Origin: Puccinellia tenuiflora
Lineage: Eukaryota > Streptophyta > Magnoliopsida > Poales > Poaceae
Direction: 5' to 3'
DNA: 64,000 nt
Assembly (NCBI GenBank): GCA_012064385.1
Contig: QRDG01000830.1
Location: 1-64,000 of the forward strand
Shown: piece after piece, positions 11,805-24,585 of the stretch
How the letters are laid out: each line of letters opens with the position of its first letter
Position numbering within the stretch: position 1 is the first letter of the stretch
Position numbers and translations under genes: made by a program
Notes under the pieces: generated by a model
The model's input: the letters and a program-made list of their open reading frames with translations, nothing else
What the model was told of the DNA's origin: nothing
Databases searched by the model: none

Positions 11805-12280
11805 GGGACAGTAATCTGAGAGTAGGTTTCGAGTTTCAACCGACTCATCCGAGTCAGTTTGGACAAGGAGCAATTGAGCAATCCGAGTCAGTTTCGTGTG
11901 AAGTCAGTTCTGCGTGCTCAACCGACCGTGATATGTTTATTATCGCGTTTGTTTTATTTTGGAGGTTCTTTTCAATTTATAGTTGCCGTAGGTAATCAAT
12001 CAGCGATTGGTTGTTCATTTTTTGGCGAAATCCAATGACAACCGACCGTGCTTATGGGATATACATAATAGCTTTGGAGGAGCCTGAGATGGCTTATACA
12101 TTTTGTTTTGGAACGAGCCATATAGACATGGACGCAGTAGCGAAATAATGAGGCAGATGATTGCTCTGGTAGGTTTTGTCCCGATAGGTTGAACATTATC
12201 ATGCACCCGGCCGGTCTAGTGCTGATTGGCTTGCCCAAATTTCCTGCAGCAGAAATTATCCTGCAGAGCCAACCAATTCC
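11805..12280 (-). other. 3' flank and probable 3' UTR of the KNOX gene
   Basis: Downstream of the KNOX stop codon on the minus strand. No open frame and no clear polyadenylation signal could be chosen. The sequence is unique-looking compared with the repeats on both sides. Confidence 0.4.
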
Positions 12281-15200
12281 TCATGGTCCAATTGTTCCTG
12301 TGTCGAAGTAGAGTGTCGTCCCAGAAGAGCCACCGGTGACGCCCTCCATGAGTGCGAACCGCATGTCCTCGGACGGCTTCCAGTGCCGCTTCCTCTGGTT
12401 GATGAACCAGTTGTTGATCTGCTTCGGGTCGAGACCGGTCATCGCAGCGAGACTCACCTTATCTTCTTCCTGTGCAGGGCGGCGCAGATCGCATCAACAC
12501 TGGCCATCACATATCAAGGAATTTAGCTATACAGAGGCCGTGTTTTACCGTAGGATATGGCCAGCGGTAGTGCGTGTTCCACCAATCCATGAGAGCTGTC
12601 CGTGCATCCTTCGGCAGTTTCCCTTTCTTTCTCTTCTTCAGGAACTCGGACCGGAGCCGACTGAGGCAACCACTGTACTTCTTCAGAAGCATTTCCTTCA
12701 GGTCATGGTCAGCTATGCGGGAGCTGTGCTCTTGACCTATGTCTAGCACATCGGTCTCTCCAGAGCATTGTTCATCATCAGAGGACCCCACCATCTCATC
12801 TGGCATTGAAATATGAAGGATCGCATCAGAAACCTACATCTACGTAAGTACATTTCCGCAAGATAAACGAAAATAACTGAAACAAGCACATTCACGAACA
12901 CAGAAAGCCTTTTTCCTGAATACAGTAAACGGAGATCAGCGATATTGTTCATGGAAGATATTATAACTTTTTGGGAGTTCACGAGCTACGACGGAATGAA
13001 TGTAACTGACAAAAGTTGGCCTGAGCTGCCATAATTTATGTTGGTCTAGTTTAAGCCTCTCCAGAAATTTACTTAGGAAGATAAAACATGAACCAACATG
13101 GACCAATTGGCTGGTATCAACCTGAGTATCTCCGATGATATTGATTAAAAAACCAGTATCTTCCGGGAATGATTTCACTGCATGATAATGATTCTTTTGA
13201 CATCAGATTACTCCACATATGAAGGAGACTTATGCTAAATGTTCTACAGAAACAAAATATGACAAAAGCCATAGTTGTCTATTTGGTTTTTCGACAGTTG
13301 CAGCAAAGATTTGGGCTGGCAGGTGGGGACAGGAACAGGACCATGATAATATGTTGAATAGCAAAGATCAGCTGAGACAGGAGCAGGACCATGTTAATAT
13401 GTTGACTAGCAAAGACCACCAGAGAAAACTCTTTAATATTTTATTTTTTATGAATCTGTGCGATGTGGGCTAGATCAAGGGTTTGGCAGCGAGGGAGGAG
13501 GGGGAGGGTTTGGTGGCAGGGTTAGGGTTCCTCTCAGCCGACTTCGATCATGGCGGACGATGGCGGGGTATACACGCCATAGCCCTGATGAAAGGCATCG
13601 TCATTGCAGTTCTCGTCTTCTCGCTTAGAGCAACTCCAACCGTTGGCCCCCCAGGCTGAATTGCCGGCATTTTTTTGGGCCTGCTTGGGGGGGGGGGGGG
13701 GGGGCACCGGCGAAAAAATTCTGGCTGGGGACGGGCCGATTCCCAGCCGCGGCCCCAGCGACACGAACTAAATTCAAGGGAAGTTCGTTAAATTTAGCGA
13801 ATTTTAGACGAAGTTCGTTAAATTCGGGGAAAGTTCGTTAAACTTTACAAAGTTCGAGGAAAAGTAGCGGAATTTATACTCGAAGAGGAGGCGAGCCTCC
13901 CACTCGTGCAGCCAGTTCCGGCCGAAGCCGTTGGCCATCGCGGCATCTCCAGGGTACCTCTCGGCGATTGTTCTCTCGACGAGCTTGGGCTTGGGAGAAG
14001 TCGAAAGCGAGTGGAATAGCACGGCCACGGCGGCGGGGGGGGGGGGGGGGGGGGGGGGGGGAATAAATACGGCGAGGGAAGGACGGTAGGTGTCACACGG
14101 GTGGCCGCGTGGCGTGGCCGATTGGACGCGACGGCCGGTCGCCTGAGAATAGGCTGACCGGCGGCCAGGCATTAAACAGGCACGGGAGGCGAGGCAATGA
14201 GGACGACGAAGATGTGACACTGACAGGGCTGGCCCGCGGGAGGTTTCACGCGTTTTCTCTTCATTTCGCGCTGTTTCGCTTTCGCCGGTGCCCCCAGGCG
14301 GAACCCGGCGCTCTAGGTTCGGCCTGGGACGCCGGATAAGATTTGGGCCAAATCCGGCGAAAAACGAGTCCTTGGGGGGCGCTGGGGACGACTAGGAGGA
14401 GAATGGGCCGCTGGCGTCAAAAAGGGGGTGTTGGGGGCTCTCGGGGGGCGGCTGGAGTTGCTCTTAGGCTATTCCGTTCTGCCTCTTGGGGCATCATTTT
14501 GGACCAGCCGCTCGTCGGGAGGTGGAGCGGTGTGCCATCTACCTCATCGATGTCAATGGGTCTCTCGACAGCATGGCGCAGCTGGGTCTCGATGACAGAT
14601 GCGTGATGATGGACGCTCGCAGGACGGTGGCGATGTTTGTTGTCGTGGCGCCGTCGACGGTAGGCCTGACAAGGTCAATGTGTTGATCCCTGTCATAAAG
14701 ATGGGTCAGCGGCGGTGGCGGCAGCTTTTGGAGCGTGCGCATGCGGTGGGCGGTGAGAGTTTGCTGGACCGGTTTGTGCTCCCAGATAGCTGTTGGGCGG
14801 TTTGACGAAGCCTACACTGGGTGTTATTGTGGCATCCCCATCATCAAGCTTGTAGGAATAGCGACATTTGTCGCCAGGAAGGTTGCTTTAGACTGAATGA
14901 CTTATTAAGTCTTTATTGAATAACTAATAAATAAAATGCCGTGTGCATCTTAGAGGCAGGGGGTTTCAACCTCCTTTTCGGGAAAAAAAACCTCTACAAA
15001 AGCGCATTTCAGAAAATGCTTCTCTTTCACCCTCGCTGGTCCCATCCCACTAGAAACCAATAAAAAGAATATTTTTAAGAACAATGCTGACTTGTAATTT
15101 TCAAAATATGGCAGAAGGGCCGCTGCCCCTATTGAGTTTTCAAAAGACTCCCAGTTCTTTTGGCGGCTTCTCCGGGAAGCTGCCCTACCCCCAGCTTCCT

Positions 15201-18200
15201 GGAGAAGCCGCACCTAAAATTTAGGCAGGCTTCCAAAATGGTTTAATCTAAACTAGTTAGGAAGTCTATCTAAAATTTAAGTGCAGCTTCTTCCGGAAGC
15301 TGGGGGTGGGGCAGCTTCCCGGAGAAGCCCCCAAAAGAACTGGGCCCTATTAGCATCACAAAATGAACAGTGTAAAAGATGAGGAGAGTTCATAAATCCC
15401 TTTTACTAGTGGTGAAGGAAAAATTCAGAACCAAAAAATGGAAGAAACCAGTAAAGCCGACATGCATGACTTAATGATGCTAAGATACCTGTCAGTCATT
15501 ATGCCATTACATATGGCTCAAACCTCTGCCCAGATTTCACAATTTGTAAATAGCCAAGATAAGCTTCCATTAGAAAAACGTCTTTGTACATTTTCAATGT
15601 AGAGTGATATATATAATTCCAAGATATTATTTCAATATAATAGCGAGACATCAGTTTCCACAGCAGTACATCATCTATCATTGACGTGGGGCCTACATTG
15701 GGAATATGTTATCTCTAGGAAGAAATATGGTCATGTCTTTCTAAAGCTATTAGTTTAGTAATTTTATATGGTAAAGTTGGCTGTCATCTGTCTCTCTTAC
15801 GAGTGCACTCTGAGAGCTAATTCTGCTTCAAGTGTACAAGCCAATAGCAGCTTTCTTCTACTGAAATGATATATTTTTTTTACAAATCGACCTTCCTATT
15901 TTTTGTCCAGTTTAAATTGATTTTATTTGGTTTATTACACTTTCATGTGACTAACATTCTTTTTAGAAAATAGGGGTTGCAACCTACATAACATCGCTAA
16001 GTTTTGGTGATTATCTGATCTCGGTAGACAATTTTTTGTGATTATCTGATCTCGGAGTATGCTAAGTTTAAAATAGTTATGCATCCTGCGTCCATAGTGT
16101 TTCTGTACAAACTTACAACTACGGAAGATAAACTTTCTACAACTTTCTGCATGATCTAGGAGTAGAGCACATGATATGTCCACCAGATAAAGTACATGAT
16201 CATTGTTTGCAAGACATAGAATGTCAGTCTTTAATAGGCAGTAAAATATATAAATAAGAACACCCGAGAAAACCATAATCCATGTATTCTGTCAAAGTGT
16301 CGATCAACCCTACCAAGGATAAGGCTGGCACACACATGCATTCACAAACTTCGATTTTTTTTTTTTTGGATATGAATATGATTACCAAGTTTACAAATGC
16401 ATTGGTTGTCGACCATAGGTAGGGTATGAAATCTCACTCAATCTACAAGAATCCTTGCAAACTGTAGAAGTTGGATCAAAACGTCATTGCTGTATCCGGA
16501 AAATGGGGTATCACAAGGACTTGTCAAATCAAACTGCAGGGTTGTTGTCTCCTTGTAAAACATGCATAGCTACATACTACGAACCCGGACCAAACAATAG
16601 ACTTCCATGTAAGAGAAATGATGCCCTGACGCCCTTCTGATGTTTCTGCCAAGGATTTGACTGGAAGCTCCGTCACCTTGCAATCCAGGTAGAATTCACT
16701 ACTGACAGAAAAGTAAGTTCATCATCTTTCTACTGTTCTAATAATATTTTTTATTTATTGCAATACACCAAATGCTAATTAGTAGTATAGACCCCTGACC
16801 CCTCTTCATCCTTAGTGGTACTGTACCAAAATAGTGGGGGCAAAATATAACAGAAAAAGACAAGCTGAAACTTGAAAGTAGCATACTGTCCTCGAATATT
16901 TTGCATGCATCTCTCGTGCACATGCTTCATCGTTCGTTAGTGTATGTTGCCATGAACAAGTTTAACTCCATAATTAAAATAGTAGATCCTCGACAGCTAG
17001 AGTAGCACATAAACCCTAGTCAAAGATTAGTCAAAACAATTATCTTTTCATTCCTTTTAGCGTTTATGCATAATTAAATGCAAGTTGCAAGGGCGCTATG
17101 GAAATTAACATAAAACATTGGTGTCTTGGTGCAAAGGCCTGTTGACTAAATATAAAAAATATCAACAGAAGAGTGCAGAAAAGAAACCGCGCGCACCACC
17201 AGAAATTACCAGTAACATGGTGGTATTGATACGTCTTGTCAAAGTAGAGCCACCGAATCCGGCAAGAGATCTCCTAAGCACGAGCTCTAATAAAAGCTAG
17301 CCTATATTTTTTAAAACAAAAATTATCGGCATTGTGCTACTAGTACGACCCTGCAGCTAGTAGCAACCGGCAAATTTGTAGCAAGCTGGAGTAAGATTCT
17401 CTCTTTCCGCAAAGCTAGCATCCACTCTCCAACCGCGAGCAAGCTGAGCTCACTCTCCCACCAGAGCAGCACAGAGTCTCTCAAGTTCCATCAACCTGTC
17501 TAGCTGTACTAAAGGCTAGCTAGCTAGCTAGAGATGAGGAGAGAGAGAAATAAGAAGAAGCCTACGCAACCTTGGACAAAACCCTAGGTACACAGGCAAC
17601 CCTGACCCTCATACAATGCTTTACTCCACCCCTCTGACACCCCTGCGCCCCATTTGCATGGACACGATTTGACCTCTCAACACACCTACACTACACGGAT
17701 GGACGGATCGATACACTCACAGGTTTCTTTCATTTCATACACGTACGCCACACCATGACACCAACAGCCAGCAGAACACACAAGAAGAGCATCATCAATG
17801 TATAATGTGCAAGAATAATTAATGGGAACTTGGGATAAGGGCTGGCTGTGCATGCGAAATCAAATCAGATGGGCGTTTAACTAATTACCGGAGTGCGTGG
17901 CGGTGGCCGCCGGTGAGCTGCCGCCGTTGCAGAGGTTGCTGAGCTGCGTCTGGATGCGGCTGAGAAACGAAGCGGCCTCGTCGAACGGCCGCGAGAGCTC
18001 CTCCTTGTACCGCACCAGCACACGGCAGTACGACTCCTGAATGGATCGCGCGCACGTGTGCACATGTAATAACAAAGAGATCAGAACAAAATAAATTCTG
18101 GCTAGCAAGAATCGCACGATAAATAGTAACTGAATACCCTCATAGTATCAACTACAGTATCAAGCAAAGCATATAATATAGCTAGAAATGAAACGGCGTC

Positions 18201-18648
18201 AATTTGGTGAATCGAAGAGCTTACCATGAACTCGTCGAGCTCGGGATCGACGCCGATCGACCCGGCGCCGGCGCGCCTCTCCCGGCCGATCTCCTCCAGC
18301 AGCGACGCCACCTCCGGAGGCGCCCCAACCTAAAATAAACAAACTTGTAGAGCCAACTGTGTAGAGCTGTAGACGCATATCCACACACGCGTTCTCTTTC
18401 CAGACCATATCATCTACGTCTTCACCTCAATTCTAGCATGAATTCGCAAGATCACATACCTTGCGGCATTCGATGTAGGCGGAGAGGAGGGTAGGGTACC
18501 GCGGGTGGCTCGCAATCTGCGCCTTCATGAGCTCCGTCAGATCCGACGTCGAGGGCCCGCCAGCGCCCACGCCCACGCCGGACGAAGCCTCGCTGGCAGC
18601 GCCGCCGACCCGCGAGATCCCCGGGTGGATGCTGTACAGATCCTCCAT
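12281..18648 (-). CDS. OSH6-like: Class I KNOX homeodomain transcription factor, five exons
   Basis: Nuclear TALE homeodomain regulator of meristem and leaf-base identity. Exons on the minus strand: 18648-18460, 18329-18225, 18036-17889, 12799-12549, 12469-12281. All introns are GT-AG, the frame is continuous, and 882 nt give 293 aa plus stop. Domains: KNOX1 about 36-80, KNOX2 91-135, ELK about 181-202, TALE homeodomain about 203-263 with the PYP loop and WFINQR recognition helix (252-257). The start MEDLYSIHPG and the end YFDTGTIGP match the grass OSH6/OSH71 (maize lg3/lg4) group; I cannot separate these by eye. Residue 237 is Ser where Arg is usual. The codon forms a GTGAGT splice-donor-like sequence 12 nt into exon 5. 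The long third intron is typical of knox genes. The gene appears intact. Confidence 0.95.
13329..13424. repeat. 48-bp tandem duplication in the KNOX intron
   Basis: Two adjacent copies contain AGGACCATGATAATATGTTGA and AGGACCATGTTAATATGTTGA, starting at 13337 and 13385. They differ at a few positions. Confidence 0.85.
13628..14463. mobile_element. Non-autonomous PIF/Harbinger-type element in the KNOX intron (836 bp)
   Basis: Terminal inverted repeats start GAGCAACTCCAACC on the left and match GAGCAACTCCAGCC in reverse on the right. They are flanked by the TTA duplication at 13625-13627 and 14464-14466. The interior has two long G runs (about 13685-13704 and 14036-14060) and no coding capacity. 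The element is in the sense-neutral interior of the intron, far from splice sites. Confidence 0.85.
15150..15344. mobile_element. 195-bp foldback MITE in the KNOX intron
   Basis: Almost the whole segment is an inverted repeat. The left arm begins CCCAGTTCTTTTGGCGGCTT and the right arm is its complement ending AAAAGAACTGGG, with a short central loop. No certain target duplication was found. Superfamily not resolved. Confidence 0.75.
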
Positions 18649-19448
18649 GTAGATAACAAGATGCAGCCGCAGCGAGTAAGCAGCAGCTGCTCACCTGCGC
18701 ATCACCCAACTACTATATATGACTAGTACTAATATCTGTATATATGTGCACAAGTGGTGATCGAGTACCACTGTAGTGAGTTGTTCTTCAGTGTTGTGCT
18801 TGTGCTGGAGCTCCAAGAAAGCCTACAGAGAGGGAGCAGGAAAGCACAGGGCTCGTGGGGAATTTAGCAGCTGTTTGCACTGCAGCTGGTGAAGCTGCAG
18901 GTGCAGGTGCGGCAGCAGCAGGAGCTTGCGATATCTGCAGGGGAATACATGGGAGCCAGGGATGGATGAGGAGGAGAGAGAGAAAAGACTGGAAAATAGA
19001 GGGGTTTGGGAGAAAAGGAAAGGTTTGGGAGGTGCGACTTGTGACTTGTGAGGCCAGTTAGTTGACTAATTATTTGGGTAGGGAGACCAGATTGGGATGT
19101 ATGAGTTGGCATTTGGACGATTGCCCTCTAGAAGCATGGAGCTGATTGTCATCCCAATTGATTAAGTTTTCTCTTATGGGTTGTCTAGTTTATTTTTGTA
19201 GGTTTGTCATTAATTTTGTTTATAGTGTTGAAAATTGATTATCCTAGTACAGAGTAGATATTTTATCCCATGTCTAGATAGAATGTTTATTTTAGGGGAA
19301 TAATTGATATTGGAAACACACCATGTTAGCAAGGAAGTAGCGGGTAGAGAAGATAATATATCATGTCAATAAAATATACATTAAATTCTAGTTTCATTAA
19401 CAAGCTCCCCTTTCATTAAATTGCATCAACAGCTCAGGACAATTATGA
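18649..19448 (-). promoter_or_regulatory. 5' flank of the KNOX gene
   Basis: Upstream of the start codon on the minus strand. Candidate TATA-like tracts lie at 18710-18722 and 18735-18745, and a CT-rich, leader-like stretch lies at about 18960-19010. No single start site can be chosen. Between 19130 and 19448 the sequence is AT-rich with no recognised feature. Confidence 0.3.
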
Positions 19449-19456
19449 GTCACATT

Positions 19457-19761
19457 CATAGTTTTAAAAATCGAACCGGACCGCCGGTTCAACCGGAAAA
19501 AACTAGAACCGGAGCCTCCTCCGGTCCATTAAACGCAGCGGACCATTCACGCGAGTAATGCAACGGGGAGGTTAGCTGGAAACCAACTGAGATGTGATTA
19601 CTTGTGGAATAAAGCAGAGACATACTTGTGTTTGTCCTATATCTTGCGCGATAGCAATGAAAACTTGAAAAATGACCAATTTGCATCCTAAAAACCAGCA
19701 AATGAATCTGCGAACCACGAGGCCTGCCGGTTCCGTCACCAGTCCGGTTTTTTAAACAATG
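19457..19761. mobile_element. 305-bp MITE, probably hAT-like
   Basis: The ends are imperfect inverted repeats: CATAGTTTTAAAAA on the left and CATTGTTTAAAAAA in reverse on the right, followed by ACCGGAC blocks. An 8-bp near-duplication GTCACATT/GTCACATC lies at 19449-19456 and 19762-19769. Both ends are rich in CCGG. From 19770 to 20334 I see no feature. Confidence 0.65.
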
Positions 19762-20334
19762 GTCACATCTAACTAAGAACCGTCATTTTATTGAAGTAAG
19801 TAAACATGCTTCAGTTTGATGCTTACGTATGAGAAGAATGGATGTTTTGCCCTAGTTTCATTTCTTCTTTTTGACCTTCATGCATCGGTGACGATCGAAG
19901 ATGGCCTAAAGCGGTAATATAACCATTGTGTGGGGCTGTAAGTGTTGGGTCATGCCAGGTGTAACAAATGCACATAATTTTTTCTGTTCTAGGCGGCTCA
20001 CTCCAAGATCTTGCTTAGGAGATAGACCATGGAGCTTACCACTAGCTGCGTGGTTGCGAAATTTGATGAAGTACGTCGGGACAGTGCAGTCCCTATACTC
20101 CCTCATCTTGGACATCTCCACCTCGCTCCAGTGACTCGTCTGAGCGCCAATCGTACATCGTCGCAGCAGGTTGTACACATGTACAAGGTGGAGCTCTCGG
20201 CGGCAAGCTGCTAGGCTCAGATCGCCAAGATTGGACGGTGGCTGTGGAGAAGACGAGGCGCCACAAATGTGGCCTTTTCTTCCACTCATTGATCCTTGTC
20301 ATCCACCGTCTCTACCACCTCCTACATATATGGG

Positions 20335-20635
20335 TGATACGTCCCAGACGTATCTATAATTTTTTATGTTCCCTGCTTGATTATACATCAGTGCCACATG
20401 TTTTTATAATGTTTTTATATCATTTTGGCATGATTTATGGAACTAACCTATTAACAAGATGCCCAGTGTCAGTTCCTGTTTTCTGCTGTTTTTTTGTTTC
20501 AGAAAAGTTGTTCGAGGAAGTTCTCGGAATCATCTGAAAATTTACGTGAATTATTTTCACGAAGGAACAAAGACGGAGCCAGGAGGGGAGCTACAGGAGG
20601 GCCCCATAGCCCCCAGACGCCACCCAGGCGCGGCC
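20335..20635 (+). mobile_element. 5' part of a gypsy-type LTR
   Basis: Begins TGATACGTCCCAGACGTATC, close to the start of an abundant Triticeae gypsy LTR (TGATACGTCTCCAACGTATC). It is cut after 301 bp by the Athila-type LTR at 20636. The remainder is not in the window. Confidence 0.7.
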
Positions 20636-22079
20636 TGATGACCCACAAGTATAGGGGATCTATCGTAGTCCTTTCGATAAGTAAGAGTGTCGAACCCAAC
20701 GAGGAGCAGAAGGTGTTGACAAGTAGTTTTCAGCAAGGTATCACTGCAAGCACTAAAAGAGAAATGTTTTTGGATTTTTGATTTAAAGAACAAATGAAGA
20801 ACAAGTAAATAAAAGAGTGCTACAATGATTGCAGCAAATAGCCCAATCCTTTTAAGCTTAAAGGACAGGCCGGTTGTGTTACCTATGAAGATTAAAACGT
20901 TCTCGAGGACCTATGCTAATGCACCGCCCTTACTTGGACAAATACATACTTGTGATTAAACCCCTTGCAAGCATCCGCAACTACAAGAAAGTAATTAAGA
21001 TAAAAACCTAACCACAGCCTTAAACTCCGAGACCCTACGCTCCCTAGTGCACTAGTTCACAAATTGAGATTTAGGTTTCTGTCACTCCTGCAACCCTACC
21101 ATAAGCGAACTAAATACACTATGCATTCCCCTAAGCCCTTTGAAAGGTGAAGTATCATGTAGTCGACGTTCACACGATACCACTAGAGGAATAACACCAC
21201 AACATAAATCAAACCATTAAATATTACTCAACATTATGCAATTACTAGCAACTAGGCTTTCCCCATGTCCTCAAGAACCAAACGAACTACTCACAAGACA
21301 TCATATAGATCATGATCAGAGGTGATATGAATAAGGGTAATAATCTGATTGTAAAGATAATTCATCGATAAAACTCTCAAGCATCAACTACAAGTGGTAA
21401 TCAATACCCGGGATACGATTCCAATGAACTAATAACAAAACAATGACGATTGCTACAGCGGGATGAGATGGGACGGTGACGGTGATGATGGTGATGATGG
21501 TGGAGATGGTGTTGATGATGATTCCGATGTTGCTTGGCGTGATGGCGATGATGATGGCGGCGATTCCCCCCCCCCCCCTCCGGGAGGGAAATTCCCTGGC
21601 AGAATTCTCCCTGCCGGAGCTCTTCTTCTCTCTGCTTGGTTTCCGCCTCGTGGAGGCGGCAGAAAAATTCCTCTTCGATGCCCCGATGTTTTTAGGTCAA
21701 GGGTCAATAATACGCCGAAGGGGAGCCGGAGAGGGGCCACAGGGACCAGGGGCGGGCCCCACCCGTGGCCTAGGGTGGACCCGCGGCAGGGGGGTCGCCC
21801 CTGCCCCCTGTTGCTCGCCTCTTCGCTCCCTTCTGGCTCCGTGACTTATTTCCTGAAATATTACGCTTTGAATTTTCCTGGAATTTTTTGGGCTTCCGAA
21901 GTCAGGTGTCTTGACAGGTACTTTTCCAGCTGATTCCAGGCTCCGGCGGATGCATCTCCAATAATTGCCAAACATGCAAAATGGGATAAAATAACATAAG
22001 TATTGTATCATAATATGAAATATATCAATGAATAAAGATAAATTATGATGTAAAATAGTGATGCAAAATGGACATATCA
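20636..22079 (-). mobile_element. 3' LTR of an Athila-type gypsy element
   Basis: A 1444-bp LTR. The minus strand starts at 22079 with TGATATGTCCATTTTGCATC and ends at 20636 with GTGGGTCATCA. The start is typical of Triticeae Athila-lineage elements such as Sabrina or Egug. The adjacent polypurine tract and pol remnants to the right confirm orientation. Confidence 0.85.
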
Positions 22080-23776
22080 ACTCCCCAAGCTTAGACTCTG
22101 CTTGTCCCCAAGCGAAAACTAAACTCGGTAAACATGACCACAGGTTTATAGAGTGAAGTGTCGATAAATAAAGAATACGAACATGAAGCATCAGTATTTA
22201 CTCATCAAACACAAGTATATCTTAAACAGCAACCTTTCTCTCATAAAGCTTCTCGAAGACAAGTAATGTAACTACAACATGTTAAGGTGAAAGAAGACAG
22301 AGACTTATTAAGCAAAGACAAAACGAGACTCTGCTTAAGAAACAATTATACTTATCAGCCCATATTTAAGAAAGATTCATTTAAATGCTTCAACCATCCG
22401 ATCATCTTCCCACGAGTTGCAAATCGTCAAAGCTATATCCTTATAAAAGGGTTAGAACTGACATAAGAAAAATGAATAACTATCATGAGACATAAAATAC
22501 ATAATGTAGATATCATACTTGCTTAACATCAAAATTCAACACTGTGGGTTTGCTTGTAGAAGGTAGAGTAAGTGGGTGAACTGACTCAACAATAATTAAA
22601 AGAGTGACCCTTCGCAGAGGGAAACAGGGATTAGTCATGTGCTAGAGCTTTTTGGTTTTTAAAACATAAGTAAAATGATTTTGAGGTATGCATGTTTTCG
22701 TCAACGACTTCACAACAGAGAAGCTATCTAGTCCCCCATGACAAGCAAGGTTTTTAGACATGTGAGAGCAGCTGGTTTTTAGAGGTGCGAGTACGCTCCT
22801 CTTTCTCCTTGGTTTCAGCACTGTCCAATGTTTGGACTGATTTCTCAGATTTGCATTGCGCGGAGGAGAATGGTGAGTTATATTTATATTTTGCTTAAGC
22901 TGTTCTCGGGTTGATTCAAGTGAAGACGTAATCCATCGACACCGGGTGAAAGGGGGGAAATGACCTTGCTCGTCACAAGTTATATCCAGCTCTCCACTGC
23001 TACCTCATGAGCTTAAAAACAGGGGCACAAAAAGGAGTATTTTGAATTTTTAAAGGTGGCACATGACAAATTTACTTGGAATGGTAGGAAATACCATGCA
23101 TAGGTAGATATGGTGGACTCAGCTGGCAAGAAAGTTTGGCTTTGGGGATTGGATGCACGAATGAACCATACACTCAGTACAGGGCTTTAGGCTAGAGAGG
23201 CTTTATAGCAAACAAACAGTGTTGAGAGATGTAAATCAACTATGCTATCCAAAAACAATATGTCAAACATGCAACATAAAGCTCATCATCACTGTCAGAA
23301 ATAAATCTAATACAAAGGTGTATGAGCTGGAAGGTTCATAAGCATGTAAGACATACAAGATAGTGTATTTGCAATTAAATTCTTTTTCTCTACTCAAGCA
23401 CCAAAGTAATTATTGCAATTTAAACAAAGCCATGCTTATCGATACCGAATAAACTTCTACTCATTCACCCAATGTCAAATCATTACTCACCACAAGATCA
23501 GCAGATGAGAGAGATTGCCATAATAAAATATAAAGTGCAGAAGAATAGAAGATACTTCTCATTTATATTCCATTATAGAAAACCACACACCAATGGATAC
23601 AAAGGACTCACAAGGAGTGACAAGACACAATGCAAAACCATACTACAAGATAACTTCTCTACTCATGATACGACTCACAAGACTGCGAAAAATAAAAGAC
23701 ATAAGATAAAGATACTGGGGCACTCCCCCAAGCTTGGAACAAGCCAAGGGAGTGCCTTTACCCATAGTGCTCGAAT
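22080..23776 (-). other. Polypurine tract and 3' non-coding region of the Athila-type element
   Basis: The first bases next to the LTR (22080-22095) read on the minus strand as a purine-rich AAGCTTGGGGAGT tract, the expected plus-strand primer. The rest, up to the small ORF, is AT-rich with no coding frame, as in the long 3' regions of this lineage. Confidence 0.7.
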
Positions 23777-24277
23777 TTATTCCCGCGGTGGAGACGGCGG
23801 CACCACAGCCAGAGGTATTAAGAAATACTGAAGACGTCGGCGAAGCTCCAAGTTCTCTGCCTCTAGTATTGCAACTTCCGCTTTTAAGCAACGAAACTGC
23901 TCGCAGAACTGATCAGCCACTCTATGAGCTTCCGACAGCAATGGAGCAATATGGAGATCCTGTTGCTGCGGCACTGTCCCTGGAACATCATGAGAATAAT
24001 CATGTTGAGGGTTAATGGATCCCACAAAATTGGTGTTGCCTGGCCTTGGATTCTCTGCCCTTCCTCCCGGTCGGTGTGATGTTGCCCTTCTCACTTCTTC
24101 CCGCACGTTGCGCTCCAGCTCCGCCTTCCTAGCGGCGATCTCCTCATCGGTCGCCCAGTTCATGAAGTCCCCTCGATTAATGTCTTGTTGGATCCGACGA
24201 AGGCGCCTTGCTGCGTAATCTTCCCTACTGGATCCGCAAGAAGACATCTTGATGGAGAGTTTCCGAGACCCTGGCAA
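23777..24277 (-). CDS. Small 3' ORF of the Athila-type element (env position)
   Basis: 166 codons. An alternative start lies ten codons in, at the second Met, followed by SSCGSSRED. The protein is charged, with an Arg/Glu-rich helical segment (about 45-75) and a leucine-rich helix near the C-terminus. There is no signal peptide or membrane segment, so it is not a recognisable envelope protein. Similar short ORFs sit between integrase and the 3' LTR in Triticeae Athila relatives. Function unknown. Frame is open although the neighbouring pol is broken. Confidence 0.55.
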   Translation of the reverse strand: MPGSRKLSIKMSSCGSSREDYAARRLRRIQQDINRGDFMNWATDEEIAARKAELERNVREEVRRATSHRPGGRAENPRPGNTNFVGSINPQHDYSHDVPGTVPQQQDLHIAPLLSEAHRVADQFCEQFRCLKAEVAILEAENLELRRRLQYFLIPLAVVPPSPPRE

Positions 24278-24585
24278 GAGAAAACTCGAAACAAGAACAC
24301 GACGAAAACACAGGATACGCTTCTCGAAAAATTCGGGGAAATATATAGCGAAAATTTCTGCAATAAAAGGAAGGCTACGGGACTAGGCGGAGTTGGAGGT
24401 GGTGTCCAGGGGCCAGGGGCGGGTCCCCACCGTGGCCTGGGGTGGGGCCGCGGCAGAGGGCCGCCTCTGCCCCCTGGAGTCCGTCTCGAACTCCGTCCAA
24501 TCTCCGAATTTTCCTAATTTTTGAGAAATAAATAATATGAATTTTCTAGAATTTTCCAAGACACTTTCCTTACCGAAAAAGTTAC

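Larger units (their letters stand above)
12800..17888 (-). other. Third intron of the KNOX gene (5089 bp)
   Basis: The donor CCG/GTAATT lies at 17889/17888 and the acceptor TGCCAG/AT at 12800/12799. The phase-1 junction rebuilds an Asp codon. It contains a 48-bp duplication, a Harbinger-type element and a 195-bp foldback element; the rest (14470-15140 and 15350-17880) is AT-rich and unannotated. Large introns upstream of the ELK/homeodomain exons are known to carry knox regulatory sequence in grasses, so this tract may include control elements. None can be named here. Confidence 0.9.
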
